Position numbers and translations under genes: made by a program. A stretch of DNA of 64,000 bases from Euzebya pacifica (GTDB lineage Bacteria > Actinomycetota > Nitriliruptoria > Euzebyales > Euzebyaceae): NCBI RefSeq assembly GCF_003344865.1, contig NZ_CP031165.1, forward strand, positions 3,973,910 to 4,037,909, read 5' to 3'. The notes below the pieces were generated by a model. The model saw only the letters and a program-made list of their open reading frames with translations, made no database searches and had not been told where the DNA came from. Shown piece after piece: positions 33,973-42,946 of this stretch (within the stretch, counting starts at the first letter, position 1; each line of letters begins with the position of its first letter).

Positions 33973-34461
33973 GTGACTGCCACGTCGCTGGAGCAGGCCT
34001 TTGCCGCCCACCATGCCGGGGCGGTGCGGCTGGCCTACCTGCTGTGCGGCGACCACGAGCAGGCCGAGGACGCCGTGGCCACCGTGTGGCTGAAGGTGCA
34101 CCGCCGGCTCGAACGCGGGCCCGTCGACGACATCGGCGCCTACGTGCGTCGGGCGGTCGTCAACGAGGTCAACTCGTGGTTCCGCAAGCTCGGCGTCCGA
34201 CGCCGCGAGGCAGCACGACGCAAGGGCGACCACCGCGGCACCTACGGGCACGACGAGCGGATCGCCGACGCCGACGCCGTCCTCCACGCGCTGGACCAGC
34301 TGCCGTCGAGGACGAGGGCTGCTGTGGTCCTGCGGTACTACGCCGACCTGTCGGTGGCCGACACCGCCGCCGCACTCGGGGTCAGCGAAGGAACGGTCAA
34401 GTCCAGCGTGTCGCGAGGGCTGACCACCCTGCGGGGGATCATGGAGGAGGACGAGCGATGA
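33973..34461 (+). CDS. ECF sigma factor, SigE-type actinobacterial group
   Basis: A 162-aa protein. Region 2 is LEQAFAAHHAGAVRLAYLLCGDHEQAEDAVATVWLKVHRRLE. The linker has YVRRAVVNEVNSWFRK. Region 4 is LDQLPSRTRAAVVLRYYADLSVADTAAALGVSEGTVKSSVSRGLTTLR with its helix-turn-helix. This matches the SigE-type ECF group (such as Streptomyces SigE-like factors), usually controlled by membrane partners. I chose GTG 33973; ATG 33928 is in frame but adds sequence overlapping the repeat region, and neither has a good ribosome site. Its TGA overlaps the next ATG as ATGA. Confidence 0.85.
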   Translation: MTATSLEQAFAAHHAGAVRLAYLLCGDHEQAEDAVATVWLKVHRRLERGPVDDIGAYVRRAVVNEVNSWFRKLGVRRREAARRKGDHRGTYGHDERIADADAVLHALDQLPSRTRAAVVLRYYADLSVADTAAALGVSEGTVKSSVSRGLTTLRGIMEEDER

Positions 34462-36188
34462 GCGACCGTCACGACGACACCGGCCGCACCAGCACCGACA
34501 GCACCCAGCCGATGACCGCATTCGAGCAGCGGCTGCGGGAGGGGTTGCACGCCTCCGCCGCTGCCGTCCAACCATCACCGGACGGCTGGCGACGGGTCCA
34601 GCAGCGCCGGCGTCGCCGACGCACCGTGCAGGTCGGTGGCCTGGCCGTGGCCGGCGCCGCGGCGGTGCTGGCCGGTGTCATGGTCCTGGGCAACGTGCCC
34701 GACACCTCCATCACCTTCGACCCGGGTGTCGGCGACGCACCCACCGCCGATGTCGCGCAGGACGTTCCGGCCGGGCCCGCGACCGACGCAGCCGCCATCG
34801 TGTACACGGATGCCGACGGGGTCCACATGATCGAACCGGACGGCACCCCCGTCGTCACCGGCCTCCTCGAGACCGACGGGGCGGTGACCGACCTGGCCGT
34901 CCTTCCCGGCGGTACCCCCAGCGCGTTCACGTTGGTGATCCGCACCGAGGACGCCGCCGGCTGCGGCCAGCTGTCCTGGACGACCCTCGGCGTCGACACG
35001 GGCTGGTCAGTCGGTCCCACGGACGACAGCACCGACGAGCTCGGGGTTCTCGTCCACGGCACCGAGACCAACCCGGTCGATCCCGGCACCACGACCTGCG
35101 CCGGCGCGCCGGTGTTCGCCAGCGACGGGTCCGCTCTCGCCTGGCTGACCAACCCTGCCGGGCCGGGCGAGGCCAGCACGCAGGTCCGGGCGGTCGCCTG
35201 GGCCGACCGCTTCCCCGAAGGCGAGGTGCAGGCACTCGACACGTCGTTCCCGGGCGCCGACCCACAGGCCGTCGCGTGGACCGTCGTGCCGGGCCAGCCG
35301 GCCGAGAGCCGGCTGCACGTCCGCATGATCGGGCCCGACGGCGACGCCGCGGTCGAACCCGTCGCGGTCTCCTTCGAGGACGGCACCCTCACGGTCGAAG
35401 ACGTTCCGGTCCTGGTGGGACAGTCGGCCCGTGGCATCCCGCGCGTGCTGGACACCGACGACGGGTGGGTCGTCGGCAGCGACAACCCTGCGGTCTCGAC
35501 CGACGAACGACCGCTTGTCCACGGCTTGACGACCACCGGCATCGACGTGCAGGCCACCACGACCGAGCTGACCTGGACTCCGGGCGACCCGCTGTTCCTC
35601 GACGGCCTCGGCAACACCGCGGTGATGGGCAACGGCGCCGTCACCGCCCTGACCGTGCTGGCCAACGGCGGGCTGACCACCACGGTGGATCTCCCCGAGG
35701 CGGTCTCGGCCGCCCTCCTCTCCAAGGACGGGACGTCATCAACGCCAACCGCGGCACCAACCCCGACCGTCCCGCCCGAGCCGAGCCCCACCGCACCTGG
35801 AGGACCCACGACCTCCCCCACGGACCTCGGTCCTGCAGAAGCCGAGGAGGACGGGACACCCGAGCTCGCGGCGGCCACCGCCGACCGGCTGCGGGTCCTC
35901 GCCGAGAAGGGCGACTGGGCCGCGCTGGGCGCCATGGTCCCCGAGGACGGCTTCACCGCGAGCTTCGGCGCACCGGCGGATCCGATCGCGTACTACCAGC
36001 AGCTGCAGGCCGAGGGCACCGACGTGCTTGGCATCCTCGCCGACCTGCTCGCCGCGCCCGGGACCCCCGTGCCCGACACCGACCTGTGGGCGTGGCCCCG
36101 CGAGTTCGTGCAGGACGAGGCGTACTACGGCTGGCGGGTCGGCATCGCCGAGGACGGCACCTGGCGGTACTTCGTGGCCGGGGACTGA
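34458..36188 (+). CDS. Single-span membrane protein with large extracellular domain, putative sigma-factor partner
   Basis: A 576-aa protein, translationally coupled to the sigma gene. The N-terminal 55 residues are cytoplasmic with an Arg cluster (RRVQQRRRRRRTVQ), then one span (VGGLAVAGAAAVLAGVMVLG). Residues 90-420 form a beta-rich extracellular domain that could be a propeller (repeated short strands, Trp in AWLTN, ELTWTPGDP). A Pro/Thr linker (APTPTVPPEPSPTAPGG) leads to a C-terminal 110-residue domain (TADRLRVLAEKGDWAALGAMV). Position and topology suggest an anti-sigma or signal-transmitting role, but no zinc-type anti-sigma motif is present. Confidence 0.7.
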   Translation: MSDRHDDTGRTSTDSTQPMTAFEQRLREGLHASAAAVQPSPDGWRRVQQRRRRRRTVQVGGLAVAGAAAVLAGVMVLGNVPDTSITFDPGVGDAPTADVAQDVPAGPATDAAAIVYTDADGVHMIEPDGTPVVTGLLETDGAVTDLAVLPGGTPSAFTLVIRTEDAAGCGQLSWTTLGVDTGWSVGPTDDSTDELGVLVHGTETNPVDPGTTTCAGAPVFASDGSALAWLTNPAGPGEASTQVRAVAWADRFPEGEVQALDTSFPGADPQAVAWTVVPGQPAESRLHVRMIGPDGDAAVEPVAVSFEDGTLTVEDVPVLVGQSARGIPRVLDTDDGWVVGSDNPAVSTDERPLVHGLTTTGIDVQATTTELTWTPGDPLFLDGLGNTAVMGNGAVTALTVLANGGLTTTVDLPEAVSAALLSKDGTSSTPTAAPTPTVPPEPSPTAPGGPTTSPTDLGPAEAEEDGTPELAAATADRLRVLAEKGDWAALGAMVPEDGFTASFGAPADPIAYYQQLQAEGTDVLGILADLLAAPGTPVPDTDLWAWPREFVQDEAYYGWRVGIAEDGTWRYFVAGD

Positions 36189-36190
36189 CC

Positions 36191-36222
36191 CCTCGGTCGA
36201 CAGCCGTGGAAAGAAACCGAGG
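36191..36222 (+). terminator. Weak hairpin after the sigma-partner gene
   Basis: CCTCGGT (36191-36197) pairs with ACCGAGG (36216-36222), with an 18-base loop, followed by AAATTCTT. It begins three bases after the stop codon. The long loop makes it a weak candidate. Confidence 0.3.
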
Positions 36223-36316
36223 AAATTCTTGTCAGGCTGTCTGTTCCGACCCGCCGCCGTTCGTGGCTAGGGTGACGGCGCCGAACCGCGGCGCCGCAGC
36301 ACCAAGGGAGAACGAC

Positions 36317-36676
36317 ATGCCGCAGCAGTACCTCTTCGCCGTCCACCACGTCGAGGGCGAGGCCCCGCCCAGCGCCGAGGAGATGGAGCAGATGTTCACC
36401 GACGTCGGTGCCTTCAACGAGCGCGTGATGGACGAGGGCCGTTGGGTCTTCGGCGGCGGCCTCGAGCCCCGCGAGACCGCGACCGTGGTTCGCGCCGCCG
36501 ACGGCGACCACGTGATCACCGACGGTCCCTTCATCGAGGCCCGCGAGTACATCGGTGGGTTCTGGGTCCTGACGGCCGAGGACCTCGACGAGGCCCTGGC
36601 GCTGGCCAAGGACGCCGCCACCGCCTGCCGGGGCCCGGTCGAGGTGCGCCCCTTCCAGCCCGAACCCGAGGAGTAG
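36317..36676 (+). CDS. YCII/DGPF-family protein partnered with an ECF42 sigma factor
   Basis: A 119-aa protein with the family core: QYLFAVHHVEGEAPPSAEEM, a central strand region, and DGPFIEAREYIGGFWVL, the DGPF signature. Such proteins have a ferredoxin-like YCII fold and are typically encoded immediately before ECF42 sigma factors, with which they are functionally linked. AAGGGAG precedes the ATG. Its TAG is directly followed by the GTG of the sigma gene. TAGGGT (36268-36273) is a possible -10; the upstream tract TTGTCAGGCTGTC may be an ECF-type element. Confidence 0.88.
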   Translation: MPQQYLFAVHHVEGEAPPSAEEMEQMFTDVGAFNERVMDEGRWVFGGGLEPRETATVVRAADGDHVITDGPFIEAREYIGGFWVLTAEDLDEALALAKDAATACRGPVEVRPFQPEPEE

Positions 36677-37939
36677 GTGCCCGACCTGCAGCCAGCCCAG
36701 CTGCAGCAACCCGAGCTCGACCGGATCTTCCGGGCCGAGTACGGGCGGTGCGTGGCGACCCTCCGCCGGGTCCTGGGCGACCTGGACCTAGCCGAGGAGG
36801 CCGTCGCCGAGGCGTTCGCCGTCGCAGCCGACCGCTGGCCCGTCGACGGCGTTCCGCCCAACCCCGGCGGCTGGATCACCACGACGGCCCGCCGCCGGGC
36901 CATCGACCGGATCCGGCGACGCCGGGTCGGCGAGGACCGGCAGCGCCGTGCCGTCGTCGAGGACATCGCAGGACTTGGAGGTGACGACGTGCCGTTCGAG
37001 GACCCCACGGAGGACGACCGCCTTCGCCTCCTCTTCACCTGCTGCCACCCGGCCCTGTCGATAGAGGCGCGGGTGGCCCTCACCCTGCAGGTCCTCGGTG
37101 GCCTGCGGACCGACGAGGTCGCCCGGGCGTTCCTCGTCAGCGAGTCGACGATGTCGCAGCGCTTGGTCCGCGCCAAGCGCAAGATCAGCGCCGCCCGCAT
37201 CCCCTACCGGGTGCCCGATGACGCCGAGCTGCCCGACCGCCTCGCCGGGGTCCTGGCGGTCGTCTACCTGATCTTCAACGAGGGCTACGTCGCCACGACC
37301 GGGCCGGACCTGGTGCGCGACGACCTCTGCGACGAGGCGGTTCGCCTCGGCCGGCTGCTGGCGCTGCTGATGCCCGACGAGCCGGAGGTGCTGGGGCTGC
37401 TGGCACTGATGCTGCTGCTGGCGTCGCGTCGGGGCACCCGCACCGCGGCCGACGGGTCGTTGGTGCGGCTCGCCGATCAGGACCGCTCCCGCTGGGACGT
37501 CGCCCTGATCGCGGAGGGGCAGGCCCTCGTCGACCGCTGCCTGCGCCGTGGACGGCCCGGCCCGTACCAGATCCAGGCGGCCATCAACGCCGTGCACAGC
37601 GACGCCCCGACGATGGCCGACACCGACTGGCGACAGGTCCTGGCCCTGTACCGGCAGCTGGAGGTCGTGGCGCCGAGTCCGGGTGCGACGATCGGCCGGG
37701 CGGTGGCCACCGCCGAGCTGGAGGGCCCGGCCGCAGGGCTGGCCGTCCTCGACGAGCTCGGCGACGCCGCCCACCATCCCGTGCACGCGACCCGGGCCGA
37801 GCTGCTGCACCGCCTCGGTCGCACACAGGAGGCGCGCGCGGCGTGGACGACCGCGGCCGACCTGGCCACCAACGAGGCCGAGCGGACGTTCCTCCTCGCC
37901 CGTGCCCGCTCCCCAGAGGCCGCCGACGACGTCAGCTGA
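36677..37939 (+). CDS. ECF42-group RNA polymerase sigma factor with long C-terminal domain
   Basis: A 420-aa protein. Residues about 15-85 are sigma region 2 ([34 protein letters not shown], then [21 protein letters not shown]). Residues about 115-170 are region 4 ([53 protein letters not shown]). The remaining 240 residues form a helical TPR-like extension ([42 protein letters not shown]), which defines ECF42. These lack classical anti-sigma factors; the extension itself is thought to control activity. GAGGAG precedes the GTG start, which abuts the YCII stop codon. Confidence 0.93.
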   Translation: MPDLQPAQLQQPELDRIFRAEYGRCVATLRRVLGDLDLAEEAVAEAFAVAADRWPVDGVPPNPGGWITTTARRRAIDRIRRRRVGEDRQRRAVVEDIAGLGGDDVPFEDPTEDDRLRLLFTCCHPALSIEARVALTLQVLGGLRTDEVARAFLVSESTMSQRLVRAKRKISAARIPYRVPDDAELPDRLAGVLAVVYLIFNEGYVATTGPDLVRDDLCDEAVRLGRLLALLMPDEPEVLGLLALMLLLASRRGTRTAADGSLVRLADQDRSRWDVALIAEGQALVDRCLRRGRPGPYQIQAAINAVHSDAPTMADTDWRQVLALYRQLEVVAPSPGATIGRAVATAELEGPAAGLAVLDELGDAAHHPVHATRAELLHRLGRTQEARAAWTTAADLATNEAERTFLLARARSPEAADDVS

Positions 37940-37948
37940 CCTCCGGGA

Positions 37949-38674
37949 TCAGTCGTCGGCGACCAGCCGTTCGGCGACGACCAGCCAGACGTCGGGGTCG
38001 ATGCCGAGGCTGAAGTGGGTCGAGTCGACCTCGACGTGCTCCACGCCCTTGGTGTGGCGGTCCACACAGGCAGGCCAGGCGACGATCCGGTCCTTGCGGG
38101 TGAAGATCGTCGTGACGGGCATCGTCAGCGGCCGCTGCTCCTCCCGCGCCCGTTGCCGGTCCAGCAGCTGCTGCATGGTGGCCTCCGCCATCCGTCCGGA
38201 GAACACCGTGTAGGCGGGCGGACCGGCGATGGGGCTGCCCATCGTGATGACCCGCCGGACCAGGTCGGGCACGGTGCGGGCCACCTCACGGGCGATCACC
38301 CCACCCAGGCTCCAGCCCACCAGCGCCACCCGGTCACCGGTGTGGTCGGCCAGCGTCCTGACCGCCTCGACGGTCAACGGGACGTCGCGCGGCAGGTCGC
38401 CGGAGTTGACGCCGCCGCCCCAGCCGACGGCATGGTGGCCACGCCGCCGCAGGTAGGTGCGCAGCGGCGCCATCGACGCCTCACCGGTGCGCCAGCCGGG
38501 GATGTCCATGACCGGCCGGCCGCTCCCCTTCGGTGCGGCCGCCAGCCGACGCGTCGCCAGCCCCAGCCGTAGCGGCTGCACGGCCGACTGCGCCTCGATC
38601 CACAGGCCCTGCCTTCGCGGCCCACGGTTGGGGTGCGGAAGGTTGGCCACGTCCTCTGGCGTCAGGATCGGCAT
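37949..38674 (-). CDS. Alpha/beta hydrolase
   Basis: A 241-aa protein. The nucleophile elbow is GWSLGG in RVALVGWSLGGVIAREVARTVPDLV; oxyanion-side sequence is VMDIPGWRTGEASMAPLRTYLRRRGH; the catalytic His is probably in VDSTHFSLGIDPDVW and the acid in TIFTRKDRIVAWPAC. No signal peptide, so cytoplasmic. It resembles lipase/PGAP1-like or acyl-esterase hydrolases; substrate unknown. It is convergent with the ECF42 gene, nine bases apart. GAGAAT lies six bases before the ATG. Confidence 0.78.
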   Translation of the reverse strand: MPILTPEDVANLPHPNRGPRRQGLWIEAQSAVQPLRLGLATRRLAAAPKGSGRPVMDIPGWRTGEASMAPLRTYLRRRGHHAVGWGGGVNSGDLPRDVPLTVEAVRTLADHTGDRVALVGWSLGGVIAREVARTVPDLVRRVITMGSPIAGPPAYTVFSGRMAEATMQQLLDRQRAREEQRPLTMPVTTIFTRKDRIVAWPACVDRHTKGVEHVEVDSTHFSLGIDPDVWLVVAERLVADD

Positions 38675-38718
38675 GCGCCCATTCTCACCACGCCGTCCAC
38701 CGCCGGCGAAAACGAGGC

Positions 38719-38744
38719 GAGGCCCGGACGGATCCGGGCCTCGA
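38719..38744 (-). terminator. Intrinsic terminator of the sigma-70 gene
   Basis: CGAGGCCCGGA (38719-38729) pairs perfectly with 38734-38744 across a 4-base loop. On the minus strand it follows the sigma stop codon by 14 bases and is followed by CCTCGTTTT. Confidence 0.85.
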
Positions 38745-38758
38745 CAACGTGTTCTGTG

Positions 38759-39691
<933 letters not shown>

Positions 39692-40169
39692 GTGGGGCTC
39701 ACCACTCCTCGGTGTCGTGTGGGGTGTCGGCGACCGCTGGCATCCGGGAGCACGTCGACGCTGTCGAGGTGGTTTCCGGCTTCCGCAACGGAACGGCGCA
39801 TCAGTTTCTGTTGAGTTCGTCACCCTCAGGCGGTATTCCTGCTGCGGGCTTGTTCGACGGTTGGATGGGTTGCCGGTCCGTTTCTCCAGCGTAGGTGTCC
39901 CCCGAGTGATCGGCCACGGAGCGTGGACCTTGACCACGAGGCGGCCCGTCCTGGCCACAATGACTGAACCCTGCACCTGGATCAAGCACCTATTTGGCCG
40001 ACGATCCTCCATATGTCCGGCCGGGCGCTACCGTCAACGCTGACGGGCCGGCCCGTCGAGGTCGGCGCGTGACTACACAGCGCAGGCGCGGACCGGTACG
40101 GTTTGCCCCGCCCGCCCGAAGGGCACCAACAGGCCGCTCGCCAGCGACACGGCAGGGACACGCGAACCG
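39692..40169. other. Gene-free 478-bp divergent region between the sigma gene and the holin-like gene
   Basis: No gene is supported here. Toward the sigma gene, promoter candidates on minus are TTGACG (40037-40032) - 17 bp - ATATGG (40014-40009) and a TACGCT hexamer (39893-39888). They would give 5' leaders of roughly 310 and 190 bases. Toward the holin-like gene, TACGGT (40097-40102) is a possible -10. The region is less GC-rich than its surroundings. Confidence 0.5.
40009..40037 (-). promoter_or_regulatory. Candidate promoter for the sigma-70 gene
   Basis: TTGACG (40037-40032), a 17-bp spacer, and ATATGG (40014-40009) on the minus strand. It overlaps the first codon of the longest open frame, which argues against using that start. 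Confidence 0.45.
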
Positions 40170-40946
40170 ATGAACAGGACAACCGACCGAGAGCCACCGC
40201 TGGCGCGGCTGGTGGGACGCCGCCCCAACAGGGGGGCCACGGACGCCGCCAAGGTCGTGGTCACCGACCTGCAGCAGCTGCTCCGCGCCGAGATCGACCT
40301 GGCCAAGGCCGAGATCGCGGAGGGCGTGAAGTCCAAGGCCATGGGTGCCGGCTTCTTCATCGGCGCGGCCATCATCGGCTGGCTCGCCATCCAGGCGTTC
40401 CTCGTCTGGCTCGGGTTCGTCTTCGCCACGTTCATGCCGGCGTGGGCGGCCAGCGGGCTGGTCCTGCTGCTGCTGATCATCGCGATCGCGCTGCTGGGTT
40501 ACTTCGGGATGCAGAAGATGAAGGCCGAGCTGTCGCTGAAGCAGTCCTCGGCATCGCGTGAGGAGTCCAAGCAGGCGGCCACCGCCGCGGTCGACCAGGC
40601 CAAGGTCAGCGCCAAGCAGGGTGTCGACGACGCCAAGACCACGCTGGCAGAGACCTTCGCCGACGTGAAGCAGCGCCTGACCGGCGGGTCGAAGGGCCCC
40701 GAGCCGATCGGCCCGGGCGACGCGGCCCGCACCTCCTCCCCCGCCGTGGAGGCCACGACCTCCCCCGCCCACACCAGTCCGGCCGCCACGATCCCCGCTG
40801 ACCCGCGCTCCGCCGCGCTTGGTCGCCCCGACGCCTCCGCGGTCCCACCCGCGCCGCCGGCGAAGAAGCCCCCGGCCGGCCCGCAGGGCGCAACGCAGCC
40901 CATCACGACGTCCGAGACCGACCCGACCGAGGGGCCCTCCTCGTGA
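40170..40946 (+). CDS. Holin-superfamily (phage_holin_3_6-like) membrane protein
   Basis: A 258-aa protein. DAAKVVVTDLQQLLRAEIDLAKAEIAEGVKSKAMGAGFFIGAAIIGWLAIQAFLVWLGFVFA matches the cytoplasmic amphipathic helix plus first span of actinobacterial holin-like family proteins; the second span is AASGLVLLLLIIAIALLGYF. A charged helix and a long Pro/Ala/Thr tail follow. Despite the name, these are chromosomal envelope proteins, generally next to DUF4235 or DUF3618 genes, with unknown function. The TGA overlaps the downstream GTG as GTGA, so the pair is cotranslated. Confidence 0.8.
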   Translation: MNRTTDREPPLARLVGRRPNRGATDAAKVVVTDLQQLLRAEIDLAKAEIAEGVKSKAMGAGFFIGAAIIGWLAIQAFLVWLGFVFATFMPAWAASGLVLLLLIIAIALLGYFGMQKMKAELSLKQSSASREESKQAATAAVDQAKVSAKQGVDDAKTTLAETFADVKQRLTGGSKGPEPIGPGDAARTSSPAVEATTSPAHTSPAATIPADPRSAALGRPDASAVPPAPPAKKPPAGPQGATQPITTSETDPTEGPSS

Positions 40947-41422
40947 CCGACGATCACCTGCCGGCGATGCCCGAGGGGTACCTGCCGGACGCCCTGACCC
41001 CGCTCGACAAACCCGAGCTCGCGCCCCAGGTGGCTGCCGTGGAGGCAGCCCGTCGCAAGCTCGTCGCCGATATCGACATGCTGGACTCCGAGGTCCGGCT
41101 GGAGGTGCTGTTCCGCATGGAGTCCTTCGCATGGAAGGCCGTGGCCGGCGTGGCCGCCGCGGTAGCCGGCCTGGCCACCACGAAGGTCCTGGGCTCCGTC
41201 TGGGCCAAGCTGGTCCCCGACCACGACCCGCCCAAGAACCCGGTCGACCCCGACATCTCCGCCAAGGACGCGATCCTGTGGACCGCCCTGACGGGCCTCG
41301 GTGTCGGAGTTGCCACCGTCGTCGCCCAGCGCGGGGCGGCGACCGGCTGGATCAAGGCCACCGGCCGCAGGCCCCCGGCGCTGGACAAGACCGCCTCCGG
41401 CAAGGCGCACGACAAGGACTGA
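40943..41422 (+). CDS. DUF4235-like membrane protein
   Basis: A 159-aa protein. SFAWKAVAGVAAAVAGLATTKVLGSVWAKLVPDHDPPKNPVDPD followed by AILWTALTGLGVGVATVVAQRGAATGWIKATGRRPP matches the two-span layout of DUF4235 proteins. The N-terminal 50 residues are polar and probably helical. Function is unknown; the family is regularly encoded beside holin-like proteins in actinobacteria, as here, where start and stop overlap by four bases. Confidence 0.8.
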   Translation: MTDDHLPAMPEGYLPDALTPLDKPELAPQVAAVEAARRKLVADIDMLDSEVRLEVLFRMESFAWKAVAGVAAAVAGLATTKVLGSVWAKLVPDHDPPKNPVDPDISAKDAILWTALTGLGVGVATVVAQRGAATGWIKATGRRPPALDKTASGKAHDKD

Positions 41423-41500
41423 CCGCTGCTGGGCGGCCGGGCGGCGGCAGGATCGTCTCGAGCGAGACCCGCCGCCCGACCATCGGGCTGGCTGGGTCGT

Positions 41501-42511
41501 TCAGGCAGGTCGGGCCCGGTCACGACCGCGTCGCAGCCCGACACCGACGAGCACCACGCCGACGACCAACGCCGCGACGACGAGCAGCTGGACGAACACA
41601 TCGAGGAACCCCTGGTCCTCGTAGATGTCGACCGGCAGCCACGAGCTCGCAACCGCGATCACCGTGGAGCCGACGCTGGCGCTGATCAGCACGAGGCCCG
41701 TCAACATCAGCGGCGACCCGTGGACGCGGTGGCGCAGCGCGACCCAGCTCACCAGCAGTGCGACCGGCGGCGTCACCAGCCACACGGCGGTGGCGCCGTC
41801 CCCGATGACGACGGCGGCAAGCACGCACGCGACGACCGTCCCGACCATCGGCAGCACGAAGGCGTCACGCCCGATCGGGTTCGCCGTCGTGTCCGGCGCG
41901 GCGACCGCGGCGTGGTTGGCCGCGTCGACCAGGGCCGCGACGATCACCGCCAGGCCAAGGACGGGCAGCACGATCGTCCACAGCCAGGGCATGACCGGCA
42001 ACGCCCCGCCGGCGATCAGGAGGTCACCCAGCACCACCCGCCGTCGGCGGACCGCGATCCCTGCGATCGACACCAGGCCGAGGCCCGCGATCACGATCCC
42101 GCCGATCAGGGCGCCGGTGTTCTGCTCCTCCAACGGGAGGGCCACACCGAGGGCCACCTCCAGCAGCCCCACGACCACGGCCAGGGCCAGCCACCAGTAC
42201 GTCTTCACCATGCGCATCGTCTCGCCTCTCGTGATGCGCGACCGATCCCGTGCTGTCGCGTGTGCGGTTCGCCTCCAGAGGAGGTCAGCGGGCATGCCCG
42301 CCAGGGTTCGGGCCACCATCGAGGTGGCCACTGCCACCGGGGAGGCGCCGACCTCGTCGCCCCAGCAGCGCTGCTCGTGGCAGTCCGATTGAAGCCCGCC
42401 GAGCCGACGCTCGGCTGCGTCGGCCGAGAGCCCACGCGTGTAGACCTGCGCCCACCCCAGCACCAGCCGTTCGGCCCGGTCCAGCGCGGTCACGCGGTCC
42501 ACGGCGGTCAT
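41501..42511 (-). CDS. Polytopic membrane protein co-encoded with a PadR regulator
   Basis: A 336-aa protein of unknown function. Residues 1-100 are cytoplasmic and resemble an oligomerisation or HAAS-like segment often fused to PadR-associated membrane proteins (VTALDRAERLVLGWAQVYTRGL, AAERRLGGLQSDCHEQR). About seven or eight spans follow, starting TYWWLALAVVVGLLEVALGVAL. The ATG overlaps the padR stop codon as ATGA. PadR/membrane pairs of this kind usually respond to membrane stress or drugs, but no transporter signature is visible. Confidence 0.72.
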   Translation of the reverse strand: MTAVDRVTALDRAERLVLGWAQVYTRGLSADAAERRLGGLQSDCHEQRCWGDEVGASPVAVATSMVARTLAGMPADLLWRRTAHATARDRSRITRGETMRMVKTYWWLALAVVVGLLEVALGVALPLEEQNTGALIGGIVIAGLGLVSIAGIAVRRRRVVLGDLLIAGGALPVMPWLWTIVLPVLGLAVIVAALVDAANHAAVAAPDTTANPIGRDAFVLPMVGTVVACVLAAVVIGDGATAVWLVTPPVALLVSWVALRHRVHGSPLMLTGLVLISASVGSTVIAVASSWLPVDIYEDQGFLDVFVQLLVVAALVVGVVLVGVGLRRGRDRARPA

Positions 42512-42876
42512 GCCGTGCCCAGCTCCCCCGAGCGTGCCCGTGCCCCTCGGGCGGTCCGGTGCGACTGCGTCCAGCCGGCCAGCACCCGTTCGCCCTGGCC
42601 CGTGATCTCGTACAGCCGACGCCTCGGACGCCCCTCGGCCGTGGCGATGTCGGGGTCCTCCCACGTCGACTCCAGCAGTCCCCGGTCCTCCAGCCGCGAC
42701 AGCGCCTTGTAGAGCGTGCCGTGCGAGGTCAGGGTGCGGGCAGCACCACCGTCGGCGATCGCCCGCGCCAGGTGGAACCCGTGGAACGAGCCCTCCCCCG
42801 TCCGGCGCAGCGCGAGGCCCGTCTCGAGGATGTCCACCTCGATGGGAAGCAGGGAACCGGGCGTGCGACGGGCCAT
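42508..42876 (-). CDS. PadR-family transcriptional regulator
   Basis: A 122-aa protein. GSFHGFHLARAIADGGAARTLTSHGTLYKALSRLEDRGLLESTWEDPDIATAEGRPRRRLYEITGQGERVLA is the full PadR winged helix (recognition helix near TSHGTLYKALSRLE, wing RPRRRLYEIT). The C-terminal helix is short. A palindrome lies just upstream and overlaps the likely -10, suggesting autorepression. I chose MARRTPGS as start because the longer frame (ATG 42906) begins inside the palindrome. It is coupled to the membrane protein through ATGA. Confidence 0.88.
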   Translation of the reverse strand: MARRTPGSLLPIEVDILETGLALRRTGEGSFHGFHLARAIADGGAARTLTSHGTLYKALSRLEDRGLLESTWEDPDIATAEGRPRRRLYEITGQGERVLAGWTQSHRTARGARARSGELGTA

Positions 42877-42883
42877 GTCCCCA

Positions 42884-42908
42884 CTATGGGGAAGATATCT
42901 TCCCATAG
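42884..42908. promoter_or_regulatory. PadR operator palindrome
   Basis: CTATGGG-GAAGATATCT-TCCCATAG: the core GGGAAGATATCTTCCC is a perfect 16-bp palindrome, flanked by CTAT / ATAG with one extra G in the left arm. It ends eight bases from the padR start. On minus it contains TATCTT, a likely -10. A/T content stands out from the surroundings. Confidence 0.75.
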
Positions 42909-42946
42909 CAAGCAGAATCGGTCCGAGGCCCCTCCCCTGACGCGCG

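Noticed and set aside
40170-40946. Prophage lysis gene
   Set aside because: Only the holin-like name suggests a phage. No phage genes surround it, and the pairing with DUF4235 is a chromosomal arrangement.
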